Of a DNA stretch of 33,978 nucleotides, positions 1 to 7,883 are shown piece by piece. Every line of letters starts with the position of its first letter. The stretch's first letter is position 1. The notes beneath the pieces are model-generated. The model saw only the letters and a program-made list of their open reading frames with translations, did not search any database and was not told the origin of the DNA. Origin of the DNA: Nitrospirota bacterium (GTDB lineage: Bacteria > Nitrospirota > Thermodesulfovibrionia > UBA6902); contig JACRHD010000033.1 of assembly GCA_016234115.1 (NCBI GenBank), forward strand, positions 1 through 33,978, read 5' to 3'. Position numbers and translations under genes: made by a program.

Positions 1-114
1 CGGAGGCACAGAGTTAAAAAATAAGAGAAAAGGCCAATATGAATCATTCACCTAAGTGATGAAGCAAAATTATTCGATAACCTCTTGTTTTCTCAGTGTC
101 TCTGTGCCTCTGTG
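1..114. repeat. Word-array inverted repeat at the left edge
   Basis: Bases 3-13 (GAGGCACAGAG) are exactly complementary to bases 100-110. An inner pair, GAGAAAA near 25-31 and TTTTCTC at 88-94, extends the hairpin. The right arm reads as phased 8-mers (CTCAGTGT, CTCTGTGC, CTCTGTGG). The window begins inside the left arm, so the element is probably incomplete. Confidence 0.7.
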
Positions 115-150
115 GTAAATGAACTGCTGTTTTTAGGATAATAGCTTAAT

Positions 151-384
151 ATGACCTCATGCAGACATAACACCCTCGTACTGTTGTCCGGGGAGAAGAA
201 ACGGCTTCGCTGCAGGCGCTGCTACCTGTTGATCAAGGCTGAAGAACTTGGGGAAAACTGTTGTCCGGAATGCCTTGAGGAACGCGGCGAGAAGCGATAT
301 GACTTTGAAGAAGTAAGGGCCGCGGAGACAGACGCACTCAGGTACAGATGTGAGGAATGCGGTGTTATCATTGAAAGCGCGTGA
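151..384 (+). CDS. Small zinc-ribbon-like protein, 77 aa
   Basis: Family not recognised. The protein carries three paired-cysteine motifs: CRRC near residues 21-24, CCPEC near 37-41 and CEEC near 67-70. Such pairs usually bind one or two zinc ions, as in small zinc-ribbon or rubredoxin-like proteins. There is no signal peptide or membrane segment, so it should be cytoplasmic. The ATG has only a weak, distant AGGA upstream. The gene ends inside a tandem direct repeat (GAAAGCGCGT twice, 373-392) and converges with the two-CW gene. DNA or RNA binding is possible, but nothing in the sequence shows it. Confidence 0.6.
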   Translation: MTSCRHNTLVLLSGEKKRLRCRRCYLLIKAEELGENCCPECLEERGEKRYDFEEVRAAETDALRYRCEECGVIIESA

Positions 385-428
385 AAGCGCGTAAGGTTGA
401 AACCATTTAAAAGATCGGCGGATAAAGG

Positions 429-728
429 CTATCTTATCGATTGTCCATACTGCTGCCCGGCCCTTAGCAGCAGGAATTTCTCACCCTGTTCCCGTTTGAC
501 CGTCCTGAAAAAGTCGCAGGACATACAGGACACGGATTTTTTCGCGAAATCGCCCTGAACCTTTCCTCCGCAGAAAGTCCCGGCTACGGCCCAGCAGATG
601 CGGCCCGCCTTATTCCCGTCATTCAGTCCGGTGCAGGAAACATCCGTGGCAGCCGGGCACGCGCCTGTTTCTCCCCCGCCCGCGTTTCTGCCGCATTTCT
701 TGAATTCCCAACAGTTGAGTTTAGTCAT
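429..728 (-). CDS. Two-CW domain protein, 99 aa
   Basis: The protein opens with a Cys-Trp motif (LNCWEFKKCGR) and has a second one (RICWAVAGTFCGG), followed by CMSC-DFF. This is the two-CW layout: eight or more conserved cysteines within about 75 residues, thought to bind metal. The start ATG has a good ribosome site (GGGAGA). A sigma54-type promoter lies 81 bases upstream (809-825) and a palindrome lies further upstream (982-995). The next gene upstream on the same strand encodes an NtrC-type activator, so control by it is plausible. A related Cys pattern occurs in the N-terminus of the GGDEF protein at 19567-20550. Function is unknown; a redox or metal sensor or an anti-activator role are possibilities only. 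Confidence 0.75.
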   Translation of the reverse strand: MTKLNCWEFKKCGRNAGGGETGACPAATDVSCTGLNDGNKAGRICWAVAGTFCGGKVQGDFAKKSVSCMSCDFFRTVKREQGEKFLLLRAGQQYGQSIR

Positions 729-808
729 GTTTCTCCCTGAAAATCTTTATCTGTTGCCGAAATGAAGACATGAAAACTATTATTTGTCCCTTAAAAGAAC
801 TATTTCTT

Positions 809-825
809 AGCAAGAATGATTCCAA
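809..825 (-). promoter_or_regulatory. Sigma54-type promoter (-24/-12)
   Basis: On the minus strand the site reads TTGGAATCATTCTTGCT. It has GG and GC separated by exactly 10 bases and a TTGCT -12 block; the consensus is TGGCAC-N5-TTGCW. Transcription would start near 798 and give a 70-base leader for the two-CW gene. The -24 block is imperfect (GGAAT instead of GGCAC). Confidence 0.5.
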
Positions 826-981
826 TGACAGGGACTTGTAAGTTATCTTAAAAAATGAACATGATACGCGACCATACGTGACCGGGCATATTGAAAAGAG
901 GTGCGACGTCTATTGCGATAATATTGTGATGGTATTACAATCCCCTTGAAAATCCGGAGTATTTACAAAGTGCAAAGCTTG

Positions 982-1007
982 TTGCGCAGGCGCAAATAAT
1001 GTTGCGC
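982..1007. promoter_or_regulatory. Palindromic activator-type site plus half site
   Basis: TTGCGCAGGCGCAA (982-995) has perfect 6-bp arms around a 2-base centre. A further TTGCGC half site follows at 1002-1007. It lies about 185 bases upstream of the expected start from the sigma54-type promoter, the usual distance for an NtrC-family enhancer site. It also lies just beyond the 3' end of the NtrC-type regulator gene. A terminator is less likely because no T-run follows on either strand. Confidence 0.4.
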
Positions 1008-1039
1008 TTTCAGGAGGATGTCTGAGTTGCGGTCCCTTG

Positions 1040-2455
1040 TCATTCCCGCTTCGATTTCCTCAACAGCCGCCTGTTCAGTGCCTGGCGGGTAATGCCAAGG
1101 AGGGACGCGGCGGTCGCCTGCTTCCCCTGTGCCCGTGCCATCGCTTCGGTTATGGCAAAGTCTTCAAGCTCCTTCAGGGTAGGGAACTTGCCGCTGATGC
1201 GCGGCCATATGACCGGCTCTTCAGGAGGGTCAGGAAACAAATCTTCCCGGACCCCTTTATTTTGCGTAAGATAATCCCTGAAATCACCGGCCGTCAGCGC
1301 GCCGGACCGGCGCCGTGTCATGACATCATAGACCATGGCCTGCAGCTCGCGGACATTGCCGGGGAAATGATATGTTGAAAGCATGGATGCGGTCCTGTCT
1401 GAATGCAGAGGCTTTTCTTTTGACAGGGACGCCGAGGCCTGTTCAAGGAAGTGATCAAGAAGCAGGGGAATGTCCTCCGTCCTCTCACGCAGCGGCGGGA
1501 CATGAATGCTGTGGCCGCAGAGCCTGTAATATAAATCTTTCCGGAACGTCCCGCGCGCCATCGCTTCTTCAAGGTCTTTATTGGTGGACGTTATAATGCG
1601 GGCGTCGCTCTTTTTGGGGACATCGGACCCTATGGGGTAATACTTATGCTCTTCAAGCAGACGGAGCAGCTTGACCTGCGACGTCTCGCTCAGGTCGCCG
1701 ATTTCATCAAGAAGCAGGACCCCGCCGGAGGCGCGCTCAATCAGGCCCGCCCTTTCGCTTTCCGCGCCTGTAAACGCCCCTTTTTTATGCCCGAACAATG
1801 TATCTGGAAAAATCGCGTCATCCAGACCCGCAACATTGACGGGGACAAATTCACCTTTCAGATCGCTCAATATAAATATTGCTTCTGCCAGCAATTCCTT
1901 CCCGACCCCTGTTTCCCCGACAATACAAACCGGCCTCTGCGTCTTTGCTACAGCCTCGGCATAACGGAAAATGGCAAGCATTTTGGGGCTGTTTGTTATG
2001 ATTGATGAAAAGGCGTCTTCGCGTTCAATGCCGTCGGCCAGCATGTGGTGTTTGAGATAAGACACTTCATCATTAAGTTCCCTGAACTTCAACGCCTTCT
2101 CGACACTTGAAACGAAGCGGCTCCTGTCGACAGGTTTGACAAGATAGTCAAAGGCCCCCGCCTTCATGCACTCAACAGCGACATCAAGCTCATTGACCGC
2201 GGTCATGACAATGACCGGTATGTGAGGAAATTCACTCCTGATCCCGGCGAGCAGTTCTTTTCCCGGCAGATGAGGCATGATCAGATCAAGTACGACGACC
2301 GCCGCATCCTGTTCGCCCAGGAGCGGCAGGACCTTCCGGCCGTCGCAGATGGAAAGGACCCGGCCCATTCCCGCGTAGCGCAAAAACATGCCGTAGTTGA
2401 GCAGGATCTCTTCTTCGTCATCCACAAGAAGTATCGGAAGACCGTGATCGTTCAA
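1040..2455 (-). CDS. NtrC-family sigma54-dependent response regulator
   Basis: A receiver domain is followed by an AAA+ sigma54-activation domain and a Fis-type helix-turn-helix. Counting from the longest frame (GTG at 2482), the acidic pair is D21-D22, the phospho-acceptor D66 and the conserved lysine K116. The Walker A motif GETGVGKE is near 189-196, the sigma54-contact loop GAFTGA near 235-240 and Walker B LLLDE near 256-260. The C-terminus (TAASLLGITRQALNRRL) is the DNA-binding helix pair. The TTG at 2455 is the better start: GGAG sits 6 bases upstream, while the GTG at 2482 lies in repeat sequence. It follows the histidine kinase gene and is its likely partner. The target may be the sigma54-type promoter at 809-825. 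Confidence 0.9.
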   Translation of the reverse strand: MNDHGLPILLVDDEEEILLNYGMFLRYAGMGRVLSICDGRKVLPLLGEQDAAVVVLDLIMPHLPGKELLAGIRSEFPHIPVIVMTAVNELDVAVECMKAGAFDYLVKPVDRSRFVSSVEKALKFRELNDEVSYLKHHMLADGIEREDAFSSIITNSPKMLAIFRYAEAVAKTQRPVCIVGETGVGKELLAEAIFILSDLKGEFVPVNVAGLDDAIFPDTLFGHKKGAFTGAESERAGLIERASGGVLLLDEIGDLSETSQVKLLRLLEEHKYYPIGSDVPKKSDARIITSTNKDLEEAMARGTFRKDLYYRLCGHSIHVPPLRERTEDIPLLLDHFLEQASASLSKEKPLHSDRTASMLSTYHFPGNVRELQAMVYDVMTRRRSGALTAGDFRDYLTQNKGVREDLFPDPPEEPVIWPRISGKFPTLKELEDFAITEAMARAQGKQATAASLLGITRQALNRRLLRKSKRE

Positions 2456-2496
2456 GTGTCGCTCCTTTTTTAAAAAAACCACAGAGCATAGTGACA

Positions 2497-2570
2497 GAGT
2501 TGAGAGTTGCGAGTCAAGAGTTGAAATATGGCTGCTTATGCCTGACTCATAACTCTTGACTCATGACTCT
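2497..2570. repeat. Heptad inverted repeat between kinase and regulator genes
   Basis: The left arm has four phased 7-mers (GAGTTGA, GAGTTGC, GAGTCAA, GAGTTGA; 2497-2524). The right arm has four more (TGACTCA, TAACTCT, TGACTCA, TGACTCT; 2543-2570). The arms are complementary with a few mismatches. The right arm lies inside the kinase gene and encodes its last ten or so residues. Confidence 0.8.
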
Positions 2571-4845
2571 TCTTATTATACACGGGCAGCCGGACGCACG
2601 CGGTAGTGCCCCGGCCCGGCGCGGAGCGGAATTCCATGCTGCCTTTATGCTCTTTTATTATCGCATAGGATATTGAAAGCCCCAGTCCCGTGCCGCCCTT
2701 ATCAAGCCTCGTGGTGAAAAACGGCTCGGTAATACGGTCGAGGACGTCCGCCGGAATACCGCATCCTTCATCTTTGACTTCGATAATGACCTCGCCCGCA
2801 ATTCCATCATGCAGGGTCGATATCCACACGCCTCTTTCCACGTCGTCCAATGCCTGCAGCGAATTCATCAGAAGATTGATTACCACCTGCTCGAGCTGCC
2901 GGGAGCTTCCTTTTACGCAAGGGACATGGTCCGCGCAGACAACATGGAAACGGCCCGTGTATTTTCTTATCCCGGCATCAAGAATGAATACGGCGTTTTC
3001 GACCACCCTGTCGACGTCGACTTCTTCCTGCAGCGCTCCCGTGTCCGTCCTGGCGAAACCGGTCAGGTTCTCGACAATATTCTTTATCCGTTCAGTCCCT
3101 TTATGGATGCTGTTGAGCAGTTTCGGCACATGGGCCTGCAGGTCCTGAAAGCTCATATTCCCGATGGCGAAGTCGCCCTCTCTCCGGTAATGTTCTTCAA
3201 GGACATGAAAAATATCTTTCCAGATTTCATTAAACAACTGGGCATTGGACATGATAAAACTGTTGGGGTTGTTGATCTCATGGGCGACGCCGGAGACGAG
3301 CGTGCCCAGAGACGTCATCTTGTTTGCATGAATAAGCCTCGCCTGGATCCTTTTCGCCTCATCCTCCAGTCTCCTGCGTTCGGAGATGTCGCGTATGACG
3401 GCAATGGAGACGTATCCGCCTTCCGATTGCGCGCAGGATACTGTCAGCTCGACCGGGAATTCACGCCCCTCACGGTGACACGCGATCGTCTCGAAAGGCC
3501 TGTCGTACTCGGTCCCGTGACCCGCCACGTACAGTTGTTCAAGGTTTTTTACGAACGACTCCCTGCGTCCCGGCGGGATGATGGTCCCGGACATCTTCCG
3601 GCCCAGGGCCTCCTGCCTGCTCCATCCGAACATCGTCTCGGCCCTGGGGTTCCAAGTTGTAATCACATCATCGGCGGCGGTCGTTATAATGGCGTCAAAG
3701 GCATTGCCGACAATCAGGCGCGTCTGCTCCTCGGCGTCTCTTTTTATGATCTCGCGCGACCTGACGACCTCTACAGTCAACTGGCGGAACCGTTCTTCAA
3801 GTATATGGAGCTGGTCTCCCCTATATAGTTCTTCCTTCTGATGCACGCCCAGTGTGTGTTGTGAAAAGTCCGCCACCCGTCGGGTCAGACGCTGTATGCG
3901 TTGAGTAATATAGAACGTAACGATAGCGAAGGCGGCAATAAGCACCAGGGCCGATAAGGCGCGCTCCTTTCGTTCCTTCATAATCAGGGTCCCGGTCACG
4001 GAATTTACCTCGGCCATGGATAAAAAAGAGGCGAACTTCAAACTGAGTTCAGAAGAGCCGTAATCAAAGAACTCTTTGCCCGTCATGAGATAATTGCCCT
4101 GAAGCTCCTCAAGCGGCGCGCCGGGCGGAATTTTCAGGGGATCGCTGCTCGTCAGCACCCTGGAATTATCTCCGGGCGTCAATAATGCCGTCACCCCCCT
4201 GTCGGTCGAACCGCCCAGGGCGGCAATCAGAAACTGCTCATTTATGGGGGTGGCCAGCATTAAAGTGGCCGACGGCTTCCCGGACGCGTCGGTATACAGG
4301 GCCGACGTGACGAGAAAAGGGACGGCGTCGAGAGTCAAAAGATAACTCTGCTGACGGCTCATTTCAATCATAAGCGGCCCCGGGTGAAGCAGCGCCGGCG
4401 GGACAGGGTCCTTCCCGTCCTGATACACTTCTCTGACATTTCCCTGAGGATCTATCAACACGGCATAACGGGGGCAGGCAAGGGCATAAAGCAGTGAACG
4501 CGAGGAAAACCACTTCGGGGGCTGTTTATGGTATATGACCTCCGCAGAATTTCTTCCCCGCCATTGGCCGCTCTCGACGTAATCGCTGAAATTCTTCTGG
4601 ATTACAAAAAGCCTCGCCAGATGCCGGTATACCCTCATGTAGCGGTCTAGGTGAAGCCTGTCGTCCATCGCATGCCGCTGCAGCCGCTCACTTGATTGGG
4701 CCAGGAAGATATCTTTGATCCTCCGGCTTTGAATGTAGTCCAGTACGACCCATAGCACGATTCCCGTTACAACGCTGAGAGCCACCAGCTTGACGGTCAA
4801 CGGAATACGGTAATACAAGTTGCGGTATCTTGCGCGTATATTCAC
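2536..4845 (-). CDS. Membrane PAS sensor histidine kinase, 769 aa
   Basis: Domain order: transmembrane helix (about 17-37), a large periplasmic sensor region (about 40-290, possibly CHASE4-like), a second helix (about 297-315), a linker or HAMP region, a PAS domain (about 375-490), then HisKA and HATPase. The phospho-acceptor is H522 in VAHEINN. ATP-site motifs are NLLMNSLQAL (N box, about 657), DEGCGIP (692-698), EPFFTT (707-712) and GGTGLGLS (717-724). The GTG start overlaps the stop of the binding-protein gene (GTGA), so the two are translationally coupled. The last residues (about SHESRVMSQA) are encoded by the heptad repeat, so the native C-terminus was altered. It likely phosphorylates the downstream NtrC-type regulator. 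Confidence 0.9.
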   Translation of the reverse strand: MNIRARYRNLYYRIPLTVKLVALSVVTGIVLWVVLDYIQSRRIKDIFLAQSSERLQRHAMDDRLHLDRYMRVYRHLARLFVIQKNFSDYVESGQWRGRNSAEVIYHKQPPKWFSSRSLLYALACPRYAVLIDPQGNVREVYQDGKDPVPPALLHPGPLMIEMSRQQSYLLTLDAVPFLVTSALYTDASGKPSATLMLATPINEQFLIAALGGSTDRGVTALLTPGDNSRVLTSSDPLKIPPGAPLEELQGNYLMTGKEFFDYGSSELSLKFASFLSMAEVNSVTGTLIMKERKERALSALVLIAAFAIVTFYITQRIQRLTRRVADFSQHTLGVHQKEELYRGDQLHILEERFRQLTVEVVRSREIIKRDAEEQTRLIVGNAFDAIITTAADDVITTWNPRAETMFGWSRQEALGRKMSGTIIPPGRRESFVKNLEQLYVAGHGTEYDRPFETIACHREGREFPVELTVSCAQSEGGYVSIAVIRDISERRRLEDEAKRIQARLIHANKMTSLGTLVSGVAHEINNPNSFIMSNAQLFNEIWKDIFHVLEEHYRREGDFAIGNMSFQDLQAHVPKLLNSIHKGTERIKNIVENLTGFARTDTGALQEEVDVDRVVENAVFILDAGIRKYTGRFHVVCADHVPCVKGSSRQLEQVVINLLMNSLQALDDVERGVWISTLHDGIAGEVIIEVKDEGCGIPADVLDRITEPFFTTRLDKGGTGLGLSISYAIIKEHKGSMEFRSAPGRGTTACVRLPVYNKKSHESRVMSQA

Positions 4846-5855
4846 GGCTCCCCGATCAATTCATCACCCCTGAATTTCCATCCCGCCTTTTTCAGGCGTG
4901 AAGCGGGTACGATGTTATGCTCTTCGCCGAGCTTGCCGGCATGCTGTAACAGATGCTCAACCAGTTGTCCGGCCTTTGTATTTTCAAGCCCTTTGCCTTC
5001 CCAGGTTGTCAGATTATATACCCGATACAGCGGATACCTGAGCGAGATGAGATTTTCCGCATTATACGGGCTGTAACCATTAATGCTGATGGCCTTGACT
5101 TTCCCCCTGTCCTTATAGCGGACAGTGTTCCATAAGACCTCATATCCGATGGCCCCCGGATTTAAGGCAACCTGTGAGATCACATCCGGAATGGCGCCTA
5201 CGTCCTGAACATCGGGTGTAAACATGTCTTCATTGTCGAGGAGCAGCCGCCAGTGCCCCGGTCTCAATTTGCAGTGCAATCGCGTAACAGGTTGTATCAG
5301 CACGTCTTTACCCATAATGCCGAGCGGCCCGGTCAGTTCGGACCAGCGATGAATTTCCCCCATGAAGATTTTCCGGACCTGTTCCAATGAGACATTATCA
5401 ATGGGATTGTCGGGATGGACAAGAAGCGCCTTCGCGTCAATCCCAAGTGTATGGAACTTCAATCCCGGCAGCCTGTCGGTTTTGTCGGGTGGACAACAGA
5501 ACCCGGCGATATCGACCGTCTTTTTAGACAGAAGCCCGAAGGCAATGCCGCAGGTAGCGTCCTCGACAGTGATATTCAGGTTGTGTTTTTTTGCATACGC
5601 CTGAATGACCGGCAAAAGGGCGCCGTACAAATGCTGGTCAAGGACAACCGCTATGTCCGGGTCGCTTGCCGCCGGACCATGTTTGACAGGCCGCCTTTTC
5701 CAGTCTTCGGGCATCGGCTGCATTGCCGAGGGGTCGGAAAAAGCCGGGCCTCTCAAGGCCTTCCCGGCCTCGGGTTCGGCAAGACCTGATGCTGAAAATA
5801 ACAGGAGCGCCGCAAGTAAAAATACGGGCAGTATCCGAAATAAAAATGACCTCAT
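4842..5855 (-). CDS. PstS-like periplasmic substrate-binding protein
   Basis: A signal peptide (hydrophobic run LPVFLLAALLLFSASGLA) is followed by a PBP-like fold of the phosphate-binding type. Typical segments are the LVHPDNP strand, LEQVRKIFMGEIHRWSEL and the late PGAIGYE motif. No ABC permease or ATPase genes are nearby. Instead the gene overlaps the kinase by 4 bases, so a role as a ligand-sensing partner of the kinase fits better than transport. The ligand is uncertain: phosphate, molybdate or another oxyanion. The ATG at 5855 has GAGGAG 7 bases upstream; the longer frame from 5870 starts with a TTG inside that ribosome site and is less likely. Confidence 0.75.
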   Translation of the reverse strand: MRSFLFRILPVFLLAALLLFSASGLAEPEAGKALRGPAFSDPSAMQPMPEDWKRRPVKHGPAASDPDIAVVLDQHLYGALLPVIQAYAKKHNLNITVEDATCGIAFGLLSKKTVDIAGFCCPPDKTDRLPGLKFHTLGIDAKALLVHPDNPIDNVSLEQVRKIFMGEIHRWSELTGPLGIMGKDVLIQPVTRLHCKLRPGHWRLLLDNEDMFTPDVQDVGAIPDVISQVALNPGAIGYEVLWNTVRYKDRGKVKAISINGYSPYNAENLISLRYPLYRVYNLTTWEGKGLENTKAGQLVEHLLQHAGKLGEEHNIVPASRLKKAGWKFRGDELIGEP

Positions 5856-5890
5856 GTTTTTTCTCCTCAAAGTGACGGGAAATATTTTTT

Positions 5891-5899
5891 AGTATAACA
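5891..5899 (-). promoter_or_regulatory. Extended -10 promoter for the sensor operon
   Basis: On the minus strand the site reads TGTTATACT, an extended -10 (TGnTATAAT type), about 36 bases upstream of the binding-protein start. No good -35 is visible, which is common when TGn is present. Confidence 0.4.
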
Positions 5900-5941
5900 A
5901 AACAGCCTGCAGGAATAGCGATAGCGCGCACAGAAGCAATT

Positions 5942-6020
5942 AAGTAGCCAGTAGTAAGTAGTTAGTAGTTAAGGGATACACTTTAAGAAATCATTCCCCT
6001 TAACTACTAACTACTGCTAC
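5942..6020. repeat. Heptad inverted repeat, 19-bp perfect stem
   Basis: The left arm is AAGTAGC, CAGTAGT, AAGTAGT, TAGTAGT, TAAGGG (5942-5975). The right arm is TTAACTA, CTAACTA, CTGCTAC (6000-6020). Bases 5957-5975 are exactly complementary to 5997-6015. It lies between the divergent sensor operon and the trpB-like remnant. A short tandem CCCTTGA pair follows at 6036-6049. Confidence 0.85.
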
Positions 6021-6037
6021 TTTCATTCTTCTTCCCC

Positions 6038-6066
6038 TTGACCCTTGACCTCTCTTGATGTATATT
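6038..6066 (+). promoter_or_regulatory. Sigma70-type promoter upstream of the trpB-like remnant
   Basis: TTGACC (6038-6043), a 17-base spacer and TATATT (6061-6066). The -35 hexamer is part of a tandem CCCTTGA word pair next to the inverted repeat. Confidence 0.5.
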
Positions 6067-6094
6067 GAGAAAATATTGAAAGGATGCCGCAACC

Positions 6095-6444
6095 ATGGAA
6101 ACTAAAATCCTTCTCTCCGAAAAAGAAATCCCTGACTGCTGGTACAACGTCACTCCGGACCTTCCCGAACAACTGCCGCCACCTCTTAATCCCGCAACGG
6201 GAAAGCCGGTGGGCCCTGACGACCTGTCGCCCATCTTCCCGATGGAGATCATCAAGCAGGAAGTCAGCGCCGAGAGGTGGATCGACATCCCCGATGATAT
6301 TATTTCAGCGTACAAAATTTACAGGCCCACGCCGCTTCACCGCGCTCTCAGGCTTGAAAAGGCGCTGAAGACAAACGCGACGACTACGAATATTCCGAAG
6401 ATAAAATTAAAGAGGCGATTTCGAAGATACCGAGAGTCGGGTAA
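6095..6444 (+). pseudogene. trpB2-like gene with its middle deleted
   Basis: The first 90 or so codons match the start of the TrpB2 (TrpB-like PLP enzyme) family: [13 protein letters not shown], then [24 protein letters not shown] and [15 protein letters not shown]. The intact protein is about 430-450 aa and makes tryptophan from indole and serine. Immediately after KALKT the frame changes. Reading from 6379 in another frame gives [18 protein letters not shown] and a stop at 6442-6444, which resembles the C-terminus of the same family. About 300 codons, including the PLP lysine region, are missing and the joint is out of frame. The promoter and ribosome site (AGGA) remain. Either a real internal deletion or an assembly error could explain this. 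Confidence 0.75.
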
Positions 6445-6454
6445 GCCTGATAAT

Positions 6455-6511
6455 ATCGTGATCCGCGTCCGCGAAAAACGTACACGGGCAACGGACACGC
6501 ATACCGGTTAT
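6455..6511. repeat. Convergent-gene spacer element, copy 1
   Basis: It has two blocks shared with 19492-19564. ATCGTGATCCGCGTCCG (6455-6471) matches 16 of 17 bases. The 30-base block at 6482-6511 (core CAACGGACACG, ending ACCGGTTAT) matches 27 of 30. The spacer between blocks is 10 bases here and 26 in the other copy. It ends directly at the helicase stop codon. Confidence 0.75.
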
Positions 6512-7756
6512 TTATTTCCGGCGGCGCGTCGGGGGATGGCTGCGGGGATGATTTCTCCGGGGGGGCGCTTCATTGTTCTTCTTCGGCGCGACCCGGGGCC
6601 TCCTCCGGTAATTGGTGACGATCATTTCGTCGGTCAACTGCATCACCGGGATTTTCAGTTTAATGAAATCCTCGATGTCGGAGAGGGAATGGATGTATTC
6701 CTCGTCTGCAAGACTGATGGCCTTGCCGCCCGCCCCGGCCCTTGCAGTCCTGCCTATCCGGTGCACATAATCCTCGGGGTCCTGGGGCAGGTCATAGTTG
6801 ATCACATGCGTTACGCCGTCTATATGGAGCCCCCGGCTTGCCACATCCGTGGCAACGAGAATCGGCAACTCGCCTTCTTTGAAACGGGTGAGCACCTTCA
6901 TGCGTTTCCTCTGGTCAAGGTCTCCGGAAATGGAGGCCGTCGCCAACCCGTTGGCGTTCAGAAGGAGTTCGAGGCGCTCAACGGCGGCCTTCGTGTTACA
7001 GAAGATGAGATACCGGCCCGAGGGTTCCCTTTTGAGTATCCCGAGGAGCAGGCCGTTCTTCTCGGACCTTCCCACGTGATAGATCTCCTGTTCGATCTTC
7101 TCCACAGTCATCTTCTCCGGCGTCAGGGAGAACTGCACCGGCAGATTCATATGCTCATAGCACAGTTCGAGGACGCGGTGTGAAAGGGTGGCTGAAAAGA
7201 GCATGGACTGCCGCTTGTTATAAGGAGACATTCTCCTGAAGAGGAACCTGAGATCGCTGATGAAGCCCATGTCGAACATGCGGTCCGCCTCGTCGATTAC
7301 CAGGAACTGGGTCTTTTTCAGACTGTAGACATTCTGCTTCAGATAATCGATGAGCCGCCCCGGAGTTCCTATAAGCATGTCAACCCCTTTTGAGATGTCT
7401 TCGCGCTGCTTCAGGTAGTCAACGCCCCCGAACACCGGGAGGATCCTGAAACCTGCAGCACCGCCAAGCAGTTTCGCCTCGGCGTTTATCTGCATCACGA
7501 GCTCCCGTGTCGGCGCGATTATAAGCGCGCGCGGCGACGGTCCTTTTTCAGGCTGACGCGTTGTGAGCATCCGGGAGAACACGGCGATCAGGAAGGCCGC
7601 GGTCTTGCCGGTGCCTGTCTGCGCCTGTGCAGCGATGTCCTTTCCGCGCAGGGCCTCGGGAAGCGTCTGCTCCTGCACCGGGGTGCATTCGGCAAACCCG
7701 GCGGCCCTTATACCATCAAGGACCTTTTCAGGTATGTTTAATTCTTCAAATTTCAC
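6512..7756 (-). CDS. DEAD-box ATP-dependent RNA helicase, 414 aa
   Basis: All core motifs are present: the Q motif (TPVQEQ), motif I AQTGTGKT (45-52), PTREL, TPGR, DEAD (155-158), SAT (188-190), then [19 protein letters not shown] and [10 protein letters not shown] in the second RecA domain. It ends in a short basic tail ([12 protein letters not shown] and PPTRRRK) typical of RhlB/RhlE/CsdA-type proteins that bind RNA non-specifically. The start is a GTG. It unwinds short RNA duplexes, for example in cold adaptation, ribosome assembly or mRNA decay. It converges with the trpB-like remnant; the cold-shock gene lies about 0.6 kb upstream on the same strand, and another DEAD-box gene at 9315. 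Confidence 0.92.
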   Translation of the reverse strand: MKFEELNIPEKVLDGIRAAGFAECTPVQEQTLPEALRGKDIAAQAQTGTGKTAAFLIAVFSRMLTTRQPEKGPSPRALIIAPTRELVMQINAEAKLLGGAAGFRILPVFGGVDYLKQREDISKGVDMLIGTPGRLIDYLKQNVYSLKKTQFLVIDEADRMFDMGFISDLRFLFRRMSPYNKRQSMLFSATLSHRVLELCYEHMNLPVQFSLTPEKMTVEKIEQEIYHVGRSEKNGLLLGILKREPSGRYLIFCNTKAAVERLELLLNANGLATASISGDLDQRKRMKVLTRFKEGELPILVATDVASRGLHIDGVTHVINYDLPQDPEDYVHRIGRTARAGAGGKAISLADEEYIHSLSDIEDFIKLKIPVMQLTDEMIVTNYRRRPRVAPKKNNEAPPRRNHPRSHPPTRRRK

Positions 7757-7810
7757 AACGTATACTATACATCAATCAGGGGTGATCCATAAAGCGGAGG
7801 TGAAAAAAAA

Positions 7811-7845
7811 GGGGCAAGGGTCAGGGGTCCGGGGTCAGGGGACAA
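7811..7845. repeat. Single-arm heptad array
   Basis: Five phased 7-mers: GGGGCAA, GGGTCAG, GGGTCCG, GGGTCAG, GGGACAA. No complementary arm is visible nearby, unlike most arrays in this window. The words resemble those before mrdA (30537-30571). Confidence 0.65.
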
Positions 7846-7883
7846 GCGCTCCGTCGTTGATATAGGTGCCTGACAGTGTCGTC

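Noticed and set aside
2809-3828. A 339-codon plus-strand frame opposite the kinase gene
   Set aside because: It is the antisense shadow of a well-supported histidine kinase with full motifs; GC-rich codon use creates long antisense frames here.
6442-7183. Long plus-strand frame continuing the trpB-like start into the helicase region
   Set aside because: Beyond about 6378 it has no family similarity and runs antisense to the DEAD-box helicase.
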